A DNA stretch of 64,000 nt, taken from the NCBI GenBank assembly GCA_002335055.1, contig DDCH01000008.1, forward strand, positions 19,855-83,854. Reading direction: 5' to 3'. The notes under the pieces are model-generated. The model was given only the letters and a program-made list of their open reading frames with translations. It ran no database searches and was not told where the DNA came from. Positions within the stretch are counted from its first letter, which is position 1. Each line of letters starts with the position of its first letter. The position numbers and the translations under genes were made by a program. Below, in pieces: positions 34,526-42,293 of the stretch. The DNA comes from Sulfurimonas sp. UBA2011. Its GTDB lineage: Bacteria; Campylobacterota; Campylobacteria; Campylobacterales; Sulfurimonadaceae.

Positions 34526-35164
34526 ATGGCTATAAATATAAAAGAGTTTATAAATGTAAGAACAACACCCCTTGCTTCTATATTTGGTAGTTGTTTTTTA
34601 GTTATAGTTCCAATGCAACTTTAGCGATGTTTTTATAACACTACTCGCTTATAGTGTGGGCAGCGTTATCTATTTTAACATTAAAGATGCTGAGCTCATT
34701 TAAAAGTAAAGAGTAACAAACGTGCTGCTTTTTTTGAGCATTTCTCAGATATCTCACTTGTTCTTGCTTGTGTTATCTCTGTTAGTTTGTATCTTAACAC
34801 CTTATCTGCCTTTGGACTCTATGATTATAATATTTTTACCGAGGTCAAGGGTTTTATTATGCCTATAGCCTCAGAGCACTCAAGATACGAAATAGTAGCT
34901 ATTTTAGCAGGTATGCTTATCGTTGTTCCAGGTTTTAAAACGAGTCATTATCTTAGTTCTCGAGAGATAGTAACACCCCTTGTACTTTTTTCATCTACAC
35001 CTGCAATATTTGGCTTTTTAAAGTTAAACCAAATGGGTGCTAGTTTTAGTATGGTGAGTAATGAGTTAGTTATTTTACTTATTCAGGCTATTGTATATAC
35101 TATTTTAGGGTATTATTTTACAAACAAAAAAAGGAAAACAATATGTCAAAATTTGAAAATGTAA
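34526..35164 (+). pseudogene. decayed inner-membrane protein
   Basis: ATG at 34526 begins 'AINIKEFINVRTTPLASIFG' then 'SCFLVIVPMQL' and a stop; downstream in other frames come hydrophobic pieces 'ISLVLACVISVSLYLNTLSA', 'IVAILAGMLIVVPGFKT', 'ELVILLIQAIVYTILGYYFT'. The joined product would be ~210 residues with about six helices. The C-terminal part (125 codons) remains open. Family not recognised. It overlaps the ppnP start by 22 bases, so the open C-terminal frame might still affect ppnP translation. Confidence 0.75.
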
Positions 35165-35457
35165 CTGCAGTAAAAGCTGCAAATATTTATTTCGATGGTA
35201 ATGTAACATCTCGTACACTAGAGTTTAGTGATGGGACTATCAAGTCTTTAGGAATTATGCTTCCTGGTGAGTATACTTTTGGAACTAACGAAGCTGAGAT
35301 TATGGAAATAATGAGTGGGAAAATTGATGTTAAACTTCCAGGAGAAGAATGGAAAACACTGAGCACTCCTGAAACTTTTAACGTTGGAGCAAATTCATCG
35401 TTTGATGTAAAAGTTACAACACCAACAGATTACTGTTGTTCGTATATTAAGGACTAA
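35143..35457 (+). CDS. ppnP: pyrimidine/purine nucleoside phosphorylase (DUF1255)
   Basis: 104-residue cupin-fold protein: 'FENVTAVKAANIYFDGNVTSRT', 'GIMLPGEYTFGTNEAEIMEI' and 'VTTPTDYCCSYI' match PpnP. It phosphorolyses a range of nucleosides to base and ribose-1-phosphate. The start follows AAAAAGGAAAAC. It overlaps the tail of the decayed membrane gene. Confidence 0.94.
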   Translation: MSKFENVTAVKAANIYFDGNVTSRTLEFSDGTIKSLGIMLPGEYTFGTNEAEIMEIMSGKIDVKLPGEEWKTLSTPETFNVGANSSFDVKVTTPTDYCCSYIKD

Positions 35458-35481
35458 AGTACTACTTAGTAAAAGACTTAC

Positions 35482-35510
35482 TTAGAGAATAACTCAATTA
35501 TTTTCTCTAA
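35482..35510. terminator. bidirectional terminator between ppnP and trxC
   Basis: TTAGAGAA / TTCTCTAA, 8-bp stem with a 13-base AT-rich loop; the right arm contains the trxC stop codon. Confidence 0.55.
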
Positions 35511-35929
35511 ATAAACTGAGAGACTAACTGTTTGAGACTTGTCTCATCCAGTGCCCCACTAATACGTTTTACTTCTTTACCATTTTTAAATACGATGAGT
35601 GTAGGTATACTACGAATATTCATTCTAGCACCCAGAGTTTTTTCATCTTCGGTATTTACTTTGCAAAAGAGGGCTTTAAGTGGAAAATCTTTTGAAGCCT
35701 TCTCGAAGGTAGGTCCAAACATTTTACATGGACCACACCATGGTGCCCAGAAGTCAACTATAACTGCTATGTCACTGTTGACTACTGCTTCATCAAAATT
35801 AGCCTCTCTAAGTGTTACAGGGCTTGTTTCTAAAAGAGATTTTTTACATTTCCCACAATTAGCTTTTTCATAGCTTTCTTTTTTAGGTACATTGTTGACC
35901 ATAAGACAATGAGGGCAGACGATTCTCAT
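35507..35929 (-). CDS. trxC: thioredoxin 2 (zinc-containing)
   Basis: 140 residues: an N-terminal zinc ribbon (CPHC ... CGKC) followed by a thioredoxin fold with the active site WCGPC and cis-Pro in 'RSIPTLIVF'. It reduces protein disulfides; TrxC-type proteins are linked to oxidative stress. It begins one base after the stop of the shortened fliW. Confidence 0.95.
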   Translation of the reverse strand: MRIVCPHCLMVNNVPKKESYEKANCGKCKKSLLETSPVTLREANFDEAVVNSDIAVIVDFWAPWCGPCKMFGPTFEKASKDFPLKALFCKVNTEDEKTLGARMNIRSIPTLIVFKNGKEVKRISGALDETSLKQLVSQFI

Positions 35930-35930
35930 T

Positions 35931-36125
35931 TTAGTCCTTAAGTGACTTGATAGTTTCAGTCATACCGAAATCTGGATATTTTTTAGGTTCAAGAACAATT
36001 TGTGCAAGTTTTTTATTGTCATTGTTTATATCTTTTAGTGTAGAAAAGAGAGAATCTATCTCTGTGATTGTAACTGTGTGTGTGTCAGGAAAGCCTAATA
36101 GTTCCCCACGAACATCATAAATCAT
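35931..36125 (-). CDS. fliW: FliW with internal deletion (64 residues)
   Basis: The N-terminal ~32 residues ('RGELLGFPDTHTVTITEID' then 'SLFSTLKD') match the start of epsilonproteobacterial FliW (I-L-G-F-E ... I-D-x-x-F). The next ~28 ('KKLAQIVLEPKKYPDFGM' then 'TETIKSL') match its extreme C-terminus. The ~65 residues between, forming most of the beta-barrel, are absent. Normal FliW is ~130 residues; it binds flagellin and antagonises CsrA. The gene keeps AAAGGAATCC before ATG and no stops, so a short peptide may be made, but the fold is unlikely. It lies between an unknown gene and trxC. Confidence 0.8.
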   Translation of the reverse strand: MIYDVRGELLGFPDTHTVTITEIDSLFSTLKDINNDNKKLAQIVLEPKKYPDFGMTETIKSLKD

Positions 36126-36134
36126 TGGATTCCT

Positions 36135-36500
36135 TTAAAATAAGCCTTCTTCATATTTAAGAGTATTAGATATTATATAACAGGAAGAGCTTTTTATTGT
36201 TGATATATTATAGCACTCTCCAATACCAAAAGCAAATAAATTTTCATTTTTTATGATATTTGCTCCATCGGACATATCTATGAGATAGAGGCTGCTGTTC
36301 TCTAAAAGCTTCGCATCACTTACACCATTAAACTCTAGTGTTATTGTTATCCAGTCAAAAGCTCTAGCACTATCTTGAACAGCAAATGTAGTTTGAATTT
36401 GTAGGGGGGAGATAATATTTAAAGAACGAAACTCAGCATCTTTAAAATGTGAGAAACGTTCATTAAATGCAGGGAGTTCATTTAGGTGTAGGGGTTTCAT
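36135..36500 (-). CDS. hypothetical protein, 121 residues
   Basis: Not recognised. The ATG at 36500 is preferred over one nine codons upstream that would overlap nrdA by 17 bases. The sequence is a mix of strands without signal peptide or helices ('NELPAFNERFSHFKDAEF', 'DWITITLEFNGVSDAKLLE', 'LFAFGIGECYNISTIKSSSCYI'), with two cysteines near the end. It lies between nrdA and the shortened fliW with small gaps, so it is probably cotranscribed with nrdA. Confidence 0.65.
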   Translation of the reverse strand: MKPLHLNELPAFNERFSHFKDAEFRSLNIISPLQIQTTFAVQDSARAFDWITITLEFNGVSDAKLLENSSLYLIDMSDGANIIKNENLFAFGIGECYNISTIKSSSCYIISNTLKYEEGLF

Positions 36501-36510
36501 GTAAAAGTGC

Positions 36511-38877
36511 CTATTGGCAACCAACACACTCCATACTTCTATCTTCTACGTCTCCAGCAACTTCAGGAGATTGAGAACGTAGATAGTATGTTGATTTTAA
36601 ACCTAACTTCCATGCGAGCATATAGATTTCATTTAAGTACTTACCACTTGCTTTATCTAAAGTGATAAAGATGTTAAGTGACTGACCTTGATCTATCCAC
36701 TTTTGACGAATTGCAGCAGCTTTGATAAGTAGTGTTTGGTTCAAGTCATAAGCAGGTGTATAATAAGCCCAAGTCTCTGGAGAGAGTTTAGGAACAACAA
36801 CTGGAATTAGACCAGATAAGTTCTCTTCAAACCACTTACGTTTAAATACAGGCTCAATAGCTTGAGTAGTTCCTGTAAGAATAGAGATAGAACTAGTAGG
36901 AGCAACAGCCATTAAATAACCATTTCTCATACCTTGTGCTTTTACTTTAGTTCTTAAATCATCCCACTCGTATGTAGAAGCAAAAAGTCCACCACGGTCA
37001 ACTAAATTTATAACCTCTGCGTTTGCATGGTCTTGGGGAAAAATACCACGACTCCACTTAGAACCTACAAATTCAGGGTAAGGACCTTTTTCTTTTGCTA
37101 AGTCAGCGGATGCATTAATAGTGTTATAAGATACAGATTCCATAACTTCATCTATTTTATCGAAGTGTTCTTGAGTACCCCAAGGAATAGCTTGTTCTGC
37201 TAACATCTGAGCTTCACCCATAACACCCAAGCCGATTGAACGAGATTTCATGTTAGTGCGTTTTACTTTCTCAACAGGATAAAAGTTTAGGTCTATAACG
37301 TTATCTAAACATCTAACAGCTATAGGAACGATTCTTTCTATCTCTGCTTTTGTATTTATACGAGAGAGGTTTATAGAAGCTAAGTTACAAACAGCAGTTG
37401 AACCATTTACTTTTTCTTTCTCTACTACAAAGATTGGAAGTCCACCTAGAGAGTCTAAAGCTGTTACTTTTTTTGCTGGTTTTTGTATACCACTATCTAC
37501 AGTTACAAGTTCATCTTCTTCATAAGAAATAGTTTCACCATTTTCAAAAATAAACTTTATTTTATAATGGTTAGGTTGTGTATTTTGAAAAATTTCAGTA
37601 CAAAGGTTTGAACTACGAATGATTCCGTAATGATCATTCGGGTTAGCTCTGTTTGCATTATCTTTAAAACAAAGAAATGGTGAACCTGTCTCAAAGTAAG
37701 AAGTAAGGATTTTTTTCCATAAGTCTTTTGCTTTGATTTTTTCTTTTACAAGTGACTCATCTTGTTCAAGTTCAAGATAACGTTTGTCAAACTCTTCACC
37801 ATAAATGTCTGTTAGTTCTCTAACATCATAAGGATCAAAAAGAGTCCAAATTGCATCTTCTTGAACACGACGCATAAACATATCGTTTAACCAAAGTGAT
37901 GGGAAAAGATCATGTGCACGACGTCTCTCTTCACCAGAGTTTTTCTTAAGGTCTAAAAAGTCATTGATATCTATATGCCAAGGCTCAAGATAAACTGCGA
38001 TAGCACCTTTACGAGTACCAAGTTGATCAACTGCAATAGCAATATCATTTGTAATTTTTAGAAATGGAACTGTTCCACCTGCTGCATTTTTATGTCCATC
38101 AATAAATGAACCCATTGAGCGAACCTGTGTCCAATCCCAACCGATACCACCACCAAACTTAGAAAGCATAGACATCTCTTGGTAAGCATCGAAGATACCT
38201 TCAATATTATCTGGAGTTGAACCGATATAACAAGAAGAGAGTTGGTGTCTTGTTGTTCTTGCGTTGCTTAGTGTTGGTGTTGCAAGCATAACTTGAAATG
38301 TACTAATCATGTTATAAAACTTGATAGCCCACTCTTGACGGTTCTCTTCGCGTTGTGCTAGGAACATAGCGATAGCCATAAACATATGCTGTGGAAGTTC
38401 TATAGGATTAGAATCTCTATCTTTAATAAGATATCTATCATAAAGAGTTTTTATACCAAGATAGTTAAATTGAAAGTCACGTTCAGGAACTAGGTGTTTT
38501 TCTAACTCATTAAGGTCGTACATCTCTTTTAGGCCTAAAAGGATACGTCCTTCTTTTTCACCTTTAAGAAAATAGTTCTCTAGTTTGCAGTAACCTGTAA
38601 AACCATTTACTTGGTGATAAAGGTTAAAGACGAAAAGGCGTGATGCTACAAAAGTCCAGTTAGGTGCATCTATGTCTATCTTGTCAACAGCAGTTTTTAT
38701 TAGAGTTTCTTGAATCTCTTTAGAAGTGATACCATCACGAAAGTGAATCTGTGCATCAACCTCAAGTTCACTTTGACTTACATTAGTTAAACCCTTAACA
38801 GCTGCAGCTGTATATTTTTGTATCTTAGAGATATCTAAAGGTTCTGTTCTTCCATTTCTTTTTATTACTGTTATCAT
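36511..38877 (-). CDS. nrdA: ribonucleoside-diphosphate reductase, class Ia large (alpha) subunit
   Basis: 788 residues. N-terminal ATP-cone ('VIKRNGRTEPLDISKIQKYT') for allosteric control, then the barrel with 'ATPTLSNARTTRHQLSSCY' (first active-site Cys), 'CNLASINLSRI' (N and C/E of the active site) and 'NGYLMAVAPTSSISILTGTTQAIEP'. The C-terminus ends CVGCQ, the redox-active CxxC tail reduced by thioredoxin. It makes dNDPs with NrdB, which is encoded 16 kb away. Confidence 0.97.
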   Translation of the reverse strand: MITVIKRNGRTEPLDISKIQKYTAAAVKGLTNVSQSELEVDAQIHFRDGITSKEIQETLIKTAVDKIDIDAPNWTFVASRLFVFNLYHQVNGFTGYCKLENYFLKGEKEGRILLGLKEMYDLNELEKHLVPERDFQFNYLGIKTLYDRYLIKDRDSNPIELPQHMFMAIAMFLAQREENRQEWAIKFYNMISTFQVMLATPTLSNARTTRHQLSSCYIGSTPDNIEGIFDAYQEMSMLSKFGGGIGWDWTQVRSMGSFIDGHKNAAGGTVPFLKITNDIAIAVDQLGTRKGAIAVYLEPWHIDINDFLDLKKNSGEERRRAHDLFPSLWLNDMFMRRVQEDAIWTLFDPYDVRELTDIYGEEFDKRYLELEQDESLVKEKIKAKDLWKKILTSYFETGSPFLCFKDNANRANPNDHYGIIRSSNLCTEIFQNTQPNHYKIKFIFENGETISYEEDELVTVDSGIQKPAKKVTALDSLGGLPIFVVEKEKVNGSTAVCNLASINLSRINTKAEIERIVPIAVRCLDNVIDLNFYPVEKVKRTNMKSRSIGLGVMGEAQMLAEQAIPWGTQEHFDKIDEVMESVSYNTINASADLAKEKGPYPEFVGSKWSRGIFPQDHANAEVINLVDRGGLFASTYEWDDLRTKVKAQGMRNGYLMAVAPTSSISILTGTTQAIEPVFKRKWFEENLSGLIPVVVPKLSPETWAYYTPAYDLNQTLLIKAAAIRQKWIDQGQSLNIFITLDKASGKYLNEIYMLAWKLGLKSTYYLRSQSPEVAGDVEDRSMECVGCQ

Positions 38878-39089
38878 TTACACTTCCTAACATTATATAT
38901 CTTCAGATTTTTTACATAATAGTTAAGCTAAGTAGAATTAGATTCATTTACTCATTTTAACCATCACATAAAAAATCATGTATATAAAGTACAAATATTT
39001 TATCTTAACTCTCTTAAAATCTATTGAATTAATTGTTTTTTTTTAAGGATTTACTAGCTTATGAAGATGTATAATTAAGGATAATACGA

Positions 39090-39112
39090 AGCATAACCAA
39101 AGTGGCTATGCT
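39090..39112. terminator. hairpin in the nrdA-purB intergenic region
   Basis: AGCATA-a-CC/GG-c-TATGCT stem with an AAAGT loop, followed on the plus strand by ATAGAGATTTTTTG. It lies just beyond the purB stop; the T-run is on the plus strand, so it would best terminate a rightward transcript. Apart from this, the gap 38878-39126 holds only AT-rich promoter-like sequence. Confidence 0.45.
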
Positions 39113-39126
39113 ATAGAGATTTTTTG

Positions 39127-40455
39127 TTATTTAAAAACACGTTTAAATATATTATCTACATTTTTAGTGTAGTAGGCATAGTTAAAACATTCACGAATTG
39201 CTTTTTCGCTTAGAGACTCTCTTAACTCATCATCTGCTAAGAGATGGTTTAGGTAAAGTGACTCACCATTTTCATCTGTAGTAGCACGACCAGCTTGAAT
39301 TTCTTCCCAAACTTTCATTGCATTTCTTTGTACGATACGATAAGCATCTTCACGAGATACCCCCTGAAGTGGTAACTCAAGTAAAACACGTTGAGAAAAA
39401 ACAAGTCCACCAGTAAGGTTAAGGTTTTTCATCATGTTTTGAGGGAATACTGTAAGGTTTGCTATTACATTGTTCATACGGTGAAGCATAAAGTCCATAG
39501 TAATGAAAGCATCAGGTAACCAAAAACGCTCAGTTGAAGAGTGAGAGATATCACGCTCATGCCATAGTGCTACATTTTCCATTGCAGGAGTTACACAAGT
39601 TCTAATGATACGAGCAAGTCCTGTAATATTTTCTGTCAGAATTGGATTACGTTTATGAGGCATTGCAGAAGACCCTTTTTGGCCTTTAGCGAAAAACTCT
39701 TCAGCTTCATATACTTCTGTACGTTGAAGGTGTCTTACTTGAACGGCAAACTTTTCTACTGAAGAAGCTAGTAGTGCTAGAGTAGTTGCTAGTCTAGCAT
39801 AACGATCACGGTGAACAACTTGGTTTGAACATGGCTCATATTTTAATCCAAGTTCTTCCATTGCATACTCTTCTAGTTCCAGTGGTGCATGAGCAAAGTT
39901 ACCCATAGCTCCAGAGATTTGTCCTACTGCGATTACTTCCATAGTCTGCTCAAGATTTAAAAGGTGACGCCCAACTTCATCATACCAAACAGCTAGTGTA
40001 AGACCAAAAGTGATAGGCTCACCATGGATACCATGAGAACGTCCAACCATTAAAGTCATCTTATGTTCTTCTGCACGCTTCTTGATTGATTCCATCAGAG
40101 TCTTAACACCATCGATAACAATATTTAAAGAATCTCTCATCTGAATTGCAACACCAGTGTCAACAGCATCAGATGAAGTCATACCATAGTGAAACCATCT
40201 AGACTCATCTCCTAGACTCTCAGACACACTAGTATTAAATGCTATAAGGTCATGTCTAGTTACTGCTTCTATCTCTTCTATACGTTCTACCGAGAATGTA
40301 GCATTTTTTACAATCTTATCTGCATCCTCTTGTGGAATCTTACCTAGTCTTGCCCAAGCTTTCACCGCTGCTTTTTCTACTTCTAACCATGCTGCATATC
40401 TTGCATGTTGAGTCCATTTACTTGCCATCTCTGGACGTGAATATCTTTCTACCAT
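39127..40455 (-). CDS. purB: adenylosuccinate lyase
   Basis: 442 residues from ATG 40455, chosen because AAAAAGG lies just upstream and family members start 'VERYSRPEMASKWT'; an in-frame ATG 31 codons upstream gives an unlike leader. Superfamily motifs: 'AVTRHDLIAFNTSVSE', 'GRSHGIHGEPITFG', signature loop 'GSSAMPHKRNP' (catalytic Ser), 'SHSSTERFWLPDA'. It acts twice in purine synthesis (SAICAR to AICAR; adenylosuccinate to AMP). Confidence 0.97.
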   Translation of the reverse strand: MVERYSRPEMASKWTQHARYAAWLEVEKAAVKAWARLGKIPQEDADKIVKNATFSVERIEEIEAVTRHDLIAFNTSVSESLGDESRWFHYGMTSSDAVDTGVAIQMRDSLNIVIDGVKTLMESIKKRAEEHKMTLMVGRSHGIHGEPITFGLTLAVWYDEVGRHLLNLEQTMEVIAVGQISGAMGNFAHAPLELEEYAMEELGLKYEPCSNQVVHRDRYARLATTLALLASSVEKFAVQVRHLQRTEVYEAEEFFAKGQKGSSAMPHKRNPILTENITGLARIIRTCVTPAMENVALWHERDISHSSTERFWLPDAFITMDFMLHRMNNVIANLTVFPQNMMKNLNLTGGLVFSQRVLLELPLQGVSREDAYRIVQRNAMKVWEEIQAGRATTDENGESLYLNHLLADDELRESLSEKAIRECFNYAYYTKNVDNIFKRVFK

Positions 40456-40561
40456 TGTGTACCTTTTTATTAAGAAGTTTATTGCGCTAAAATTCGCTAT
40501 ATATGAATAACATTTTACTCGAATATTCATAATAAACCAATTAAACACTAAAGGACTTCAG

Positions 40562-41506
40562 TTGCCATTTGTAAAAAATAAATATATAGTTAAGACAAAA
40601 CAAAGAGCAGTGTTCTATCTGATGAATGAACTTGGATACTCCCAAAGAGAGTCTCAGCGTTTTATATCTAAGGGCCGTATTTTAGTTAATGGTGAAAAGA
40701 TGATTAAAACTGCTGGTGAGATAGAAGGAGAAATAGAGTTCATTCATTTTGAACCTATAACTAGAGGACTTAAACCTACTTACGAGTCAGAAGAGTTTGT
40801 TGTCTTTGATAAACCAAGTGGAGTACTTGTACACCCTCAGACAAAACGAACACCCTATTCTCTCATAGATGAACTAAAATTCCAGTATGGCCGTGATGCC
40901 AATATTGCTCATCGTATTGACCAAGAGACAAGTGGACTTGTTTTATGTGCAAAGAATAAAACTAGTGAACGTGAAATTAAGATGATGTTTCAAGAAAGAG
41001 ATATGAAGAAAAAGTATTTTGCAATGGTTCATGGAGAGATGAAAGAAGAACTTGTCGTTGAAGCTCCACTCCTTCGTTCACAAGATCAATCAAGTGCGAT
41101 GGTTAGAATGATAGTAAAAGTTCATGAAGATGGTAAAGCTTCTAAAACAAGTTTTAAACCTCTTAATTATTTTCCTGATAAAGATATGACATTAGTAGAA
41201 TGTTCTCCTCATACCGGAAGACAACATCAAATACGTGTTCACCTGTTTCACGTGAAACATACTATAGTTGGTGAACCTATCTATGGACAAACTGAAGATA
41301 TGTTAGTAAAATTTTTAGATAAGGAGCTCTCTCCATTAGATAGAATAAACAATGGTGGTGCCTCAAGACTTTTACTACATGCTTGTGAGCTGGAGTTTGA
41401 GTTATATTCAACAGTGTATAATATTAAAAGTAAGACAGACTTCTTAAAGTTATGTTTTAAGAGTATGGATGTGAATAACTTTAGTATAAGAATATTTGAT
41501 ATCTAA
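40562..41506 (+). CDS. RluA-family 23S rRNA/tRNA pseudouridine synthase
   Basis: 314 residues with a TTG start that has AAAGGA seven bases upstream. N-terminal S4-like RNA-binding domain ('YSQRESQRFISKGRILVNGEK'), then the catalytic core with 'VVFDKPSGVLVHPQ', 'IAHRIDQETSGLVLCAK' (catalytic Asp in HRID) and 'ECSPHTGRQHQIRVHLFHV'. It isomerises uridine in rRNA or tRNA; the exact site is undecided (RluC/RluD-like). A parS sequence is embedded in codons for L-F-H-V-K-H. Confidence 0.92.
   Translation: MPFVKNKYIVKTKQRAVFYLMNELGYSQRESQRFISKGRILVNGEKMIKTAGEIEGEIEFIHFEPITRGLKPTYESEEFVVFDKPSGVLVHPQTKRTPYSLIDELKFQYGRDANIAHRIDQETSGLVLCAKNKTSEREIKMMFQERDMKKKYFAMVHGEMKEELVVEAPLLRSQDQSSAMVRMIVKVHEDGKASKTSFKPLNYFPDKDMTLVECSPHTGRQHQIRVHLFHVKHTIVGEPIYGQTEDMLVKFLDKELSPLDRINNGGASRLLLHACELEFELYSTVYNIKSKTDFLKLCFKSMDVNNFSIRIFDI
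41244..41259. other. parS site (perfect)
   Basis: TGTTTCACGTGAAACA matches the bacterial parS consensus at all 16 positions. It lies inside the pseudouridine synthase gene, ~9 kb from dnaA. ParB/Spo0J loads at such sites to form the origin-segregation complex. parA/parB themselves are not in the window. Confidence 0.93.
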
Positions 41507-41880
41507 GATGTTGTGTTATTAAAACTATTTTAGAGAAAAGCCCTATATTTAGGTCTTTATAGTAGCAAATATTTTTTATTATTCAAATATTTATATAAAT
41601 ATTTTTTTATGTTTAAAAGAATTTCAAAATTTAGTTAGAAGAAGAGAGTTCGCTATTCACAAGTTAGAGCACTGTGTGAATACTACACACTCTTAAATAA
41701 ATTTCAAAATTTATTTGTATAAGAAAAAATTTTTAAGAAAAATTTTGAGAAAAGTCAGTTTTTTTAGTAAGATTGAATTTATTATTTGTTTATAAGAAAA
41801 GTATGATATTATTACACTCAGAGACGGCCTCCCTGGTGTGTTGGTCGTTTTGCTTCTAAAGAATGAACTACTTCACTCTA
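41507..41880. other. 374-bp non-coding stretch
   Basis: No ORF with a start and a ribosome-binding site on either strand. It holds a repeated AATTTCAAAATTTA (~41622 and ~41700), the inverted DnaA-box-like pair at 41654-41682, long A/T runs, a promoter-like TATGATATTAT at 41802-41812 and a stable hairpin at 41822-41850. Confidence 0.6.
41654..41682. repeat. inverted pair of TATTCACA (DnaA-box-like)
   Basis: TATTCACA (41654-41661) and TGTGAATA (41675-41682), 8-bp arms 13 bases apart. The core TTCAC and sequence equal the oriC boxes in this window. Could bind DnaA away from the origin. Confidence 0.5.
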
Positions 41881-41905
41881 TTAAACTCCATTATATCTTT
41901 TGATA
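41816..41905 (+). ncRNA. candidate small RNA after rluA-type gene
   Basis: A -10-like TATGATATTAT at 41802-41812 precedes an 8-bp stem (41822-41829 with 43-50, two G-U pairs) whose loop carries a C/U-rich TCCCTGG, possibly anti-Shine-Dalgarno. A weak hairpin (ATTAT/ATAAT) and seven T end near 41912, inside the 3' end of the next (opposite) gene. No known RNA family recognised. Confidence 0.25.
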
Positions 41906-42117
41906 ATTTTTTTAACACGTGCTCTAAGATTTCGTAGTGCATCAGAACTTGTTTTACCATCTGCAGTTAAGTTCTCAAAGTCATCACCAAGTTGTGCTTT
42001 AGCCATCCAACCTATTTTATTATGGTACTTGATACCTACAAAACGTATATCACCAAAGTGACCCTTACAAAGTTTATATATTTCTTTGATTCTATCTGCA
42101 TCCATTTTTTCTGACAT
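41881..42117 (-). CDS. hypothetical protein, 78 residues
   Basis: The ATG at 42117 has AAGGAAGC upstream and is preferred over the in-frame ATG 15 codons earlier. A basic protein with 'DADRIKEIYKLCKGHFG', 'GIKYHNKIGWMAKAQLGDDF' and 'ALRNLRARVKKIIKRY'. The single Cys and the Lys/Arg-rich helices suggest nucleic-acid contact, but no family was recognised. Confidence 0.65.
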   Translation of the reverse strand: MSEKMDADRIKEIYKLCKGHFGDIRFVGIKYHNKIGWMAKAQLGDDFENLTADGKTSSDALRNLRARVKKIIKRYNGV

Positions 42118-42179
42118 AAGTGCTTCCTTAAATTTATTTAGAGTTATTCTAGCATATTTCAAGTGTCATTTTGGTTACA

Positions 42180-42293
42180 TTATTTTTTTTCATCGTCCTT
42201 AAGTGCAGCATACATAAAACCACCTACACCTATTGCAAAGACTACAATGATGATAAGGATTTCAGCTATATCTACCGCAGAAAAAGAGCTCAT
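42180..42293 (-). CDS. small single-pass membrane protein, 37 residues
   Basis: Starts in the rlmN stop (TAATG overlap) and reads one hydrophobic helix ('DIAEILIIIVVFAIGVGG' then FMYAAL) ending in a charged KDDEKK tail. Coupled translation and clean helix plus charged tail support a real gene. Too short for standard annotation; function unknown. Confidence 0.6.
   Translation of the reverse strand: MSSFSAVDIAEILIIIVVFAIGVGGFMYAALKDDEKK

Noticed and set aside
41816..41880. tRNA, 4.5S (SRP) RNA or 5S rRNA
   Set aside because: No T-arm GGTTCGA-like motif, no SRP GGAAGCAG loop, no 5S signature; only a hairpin is supported.
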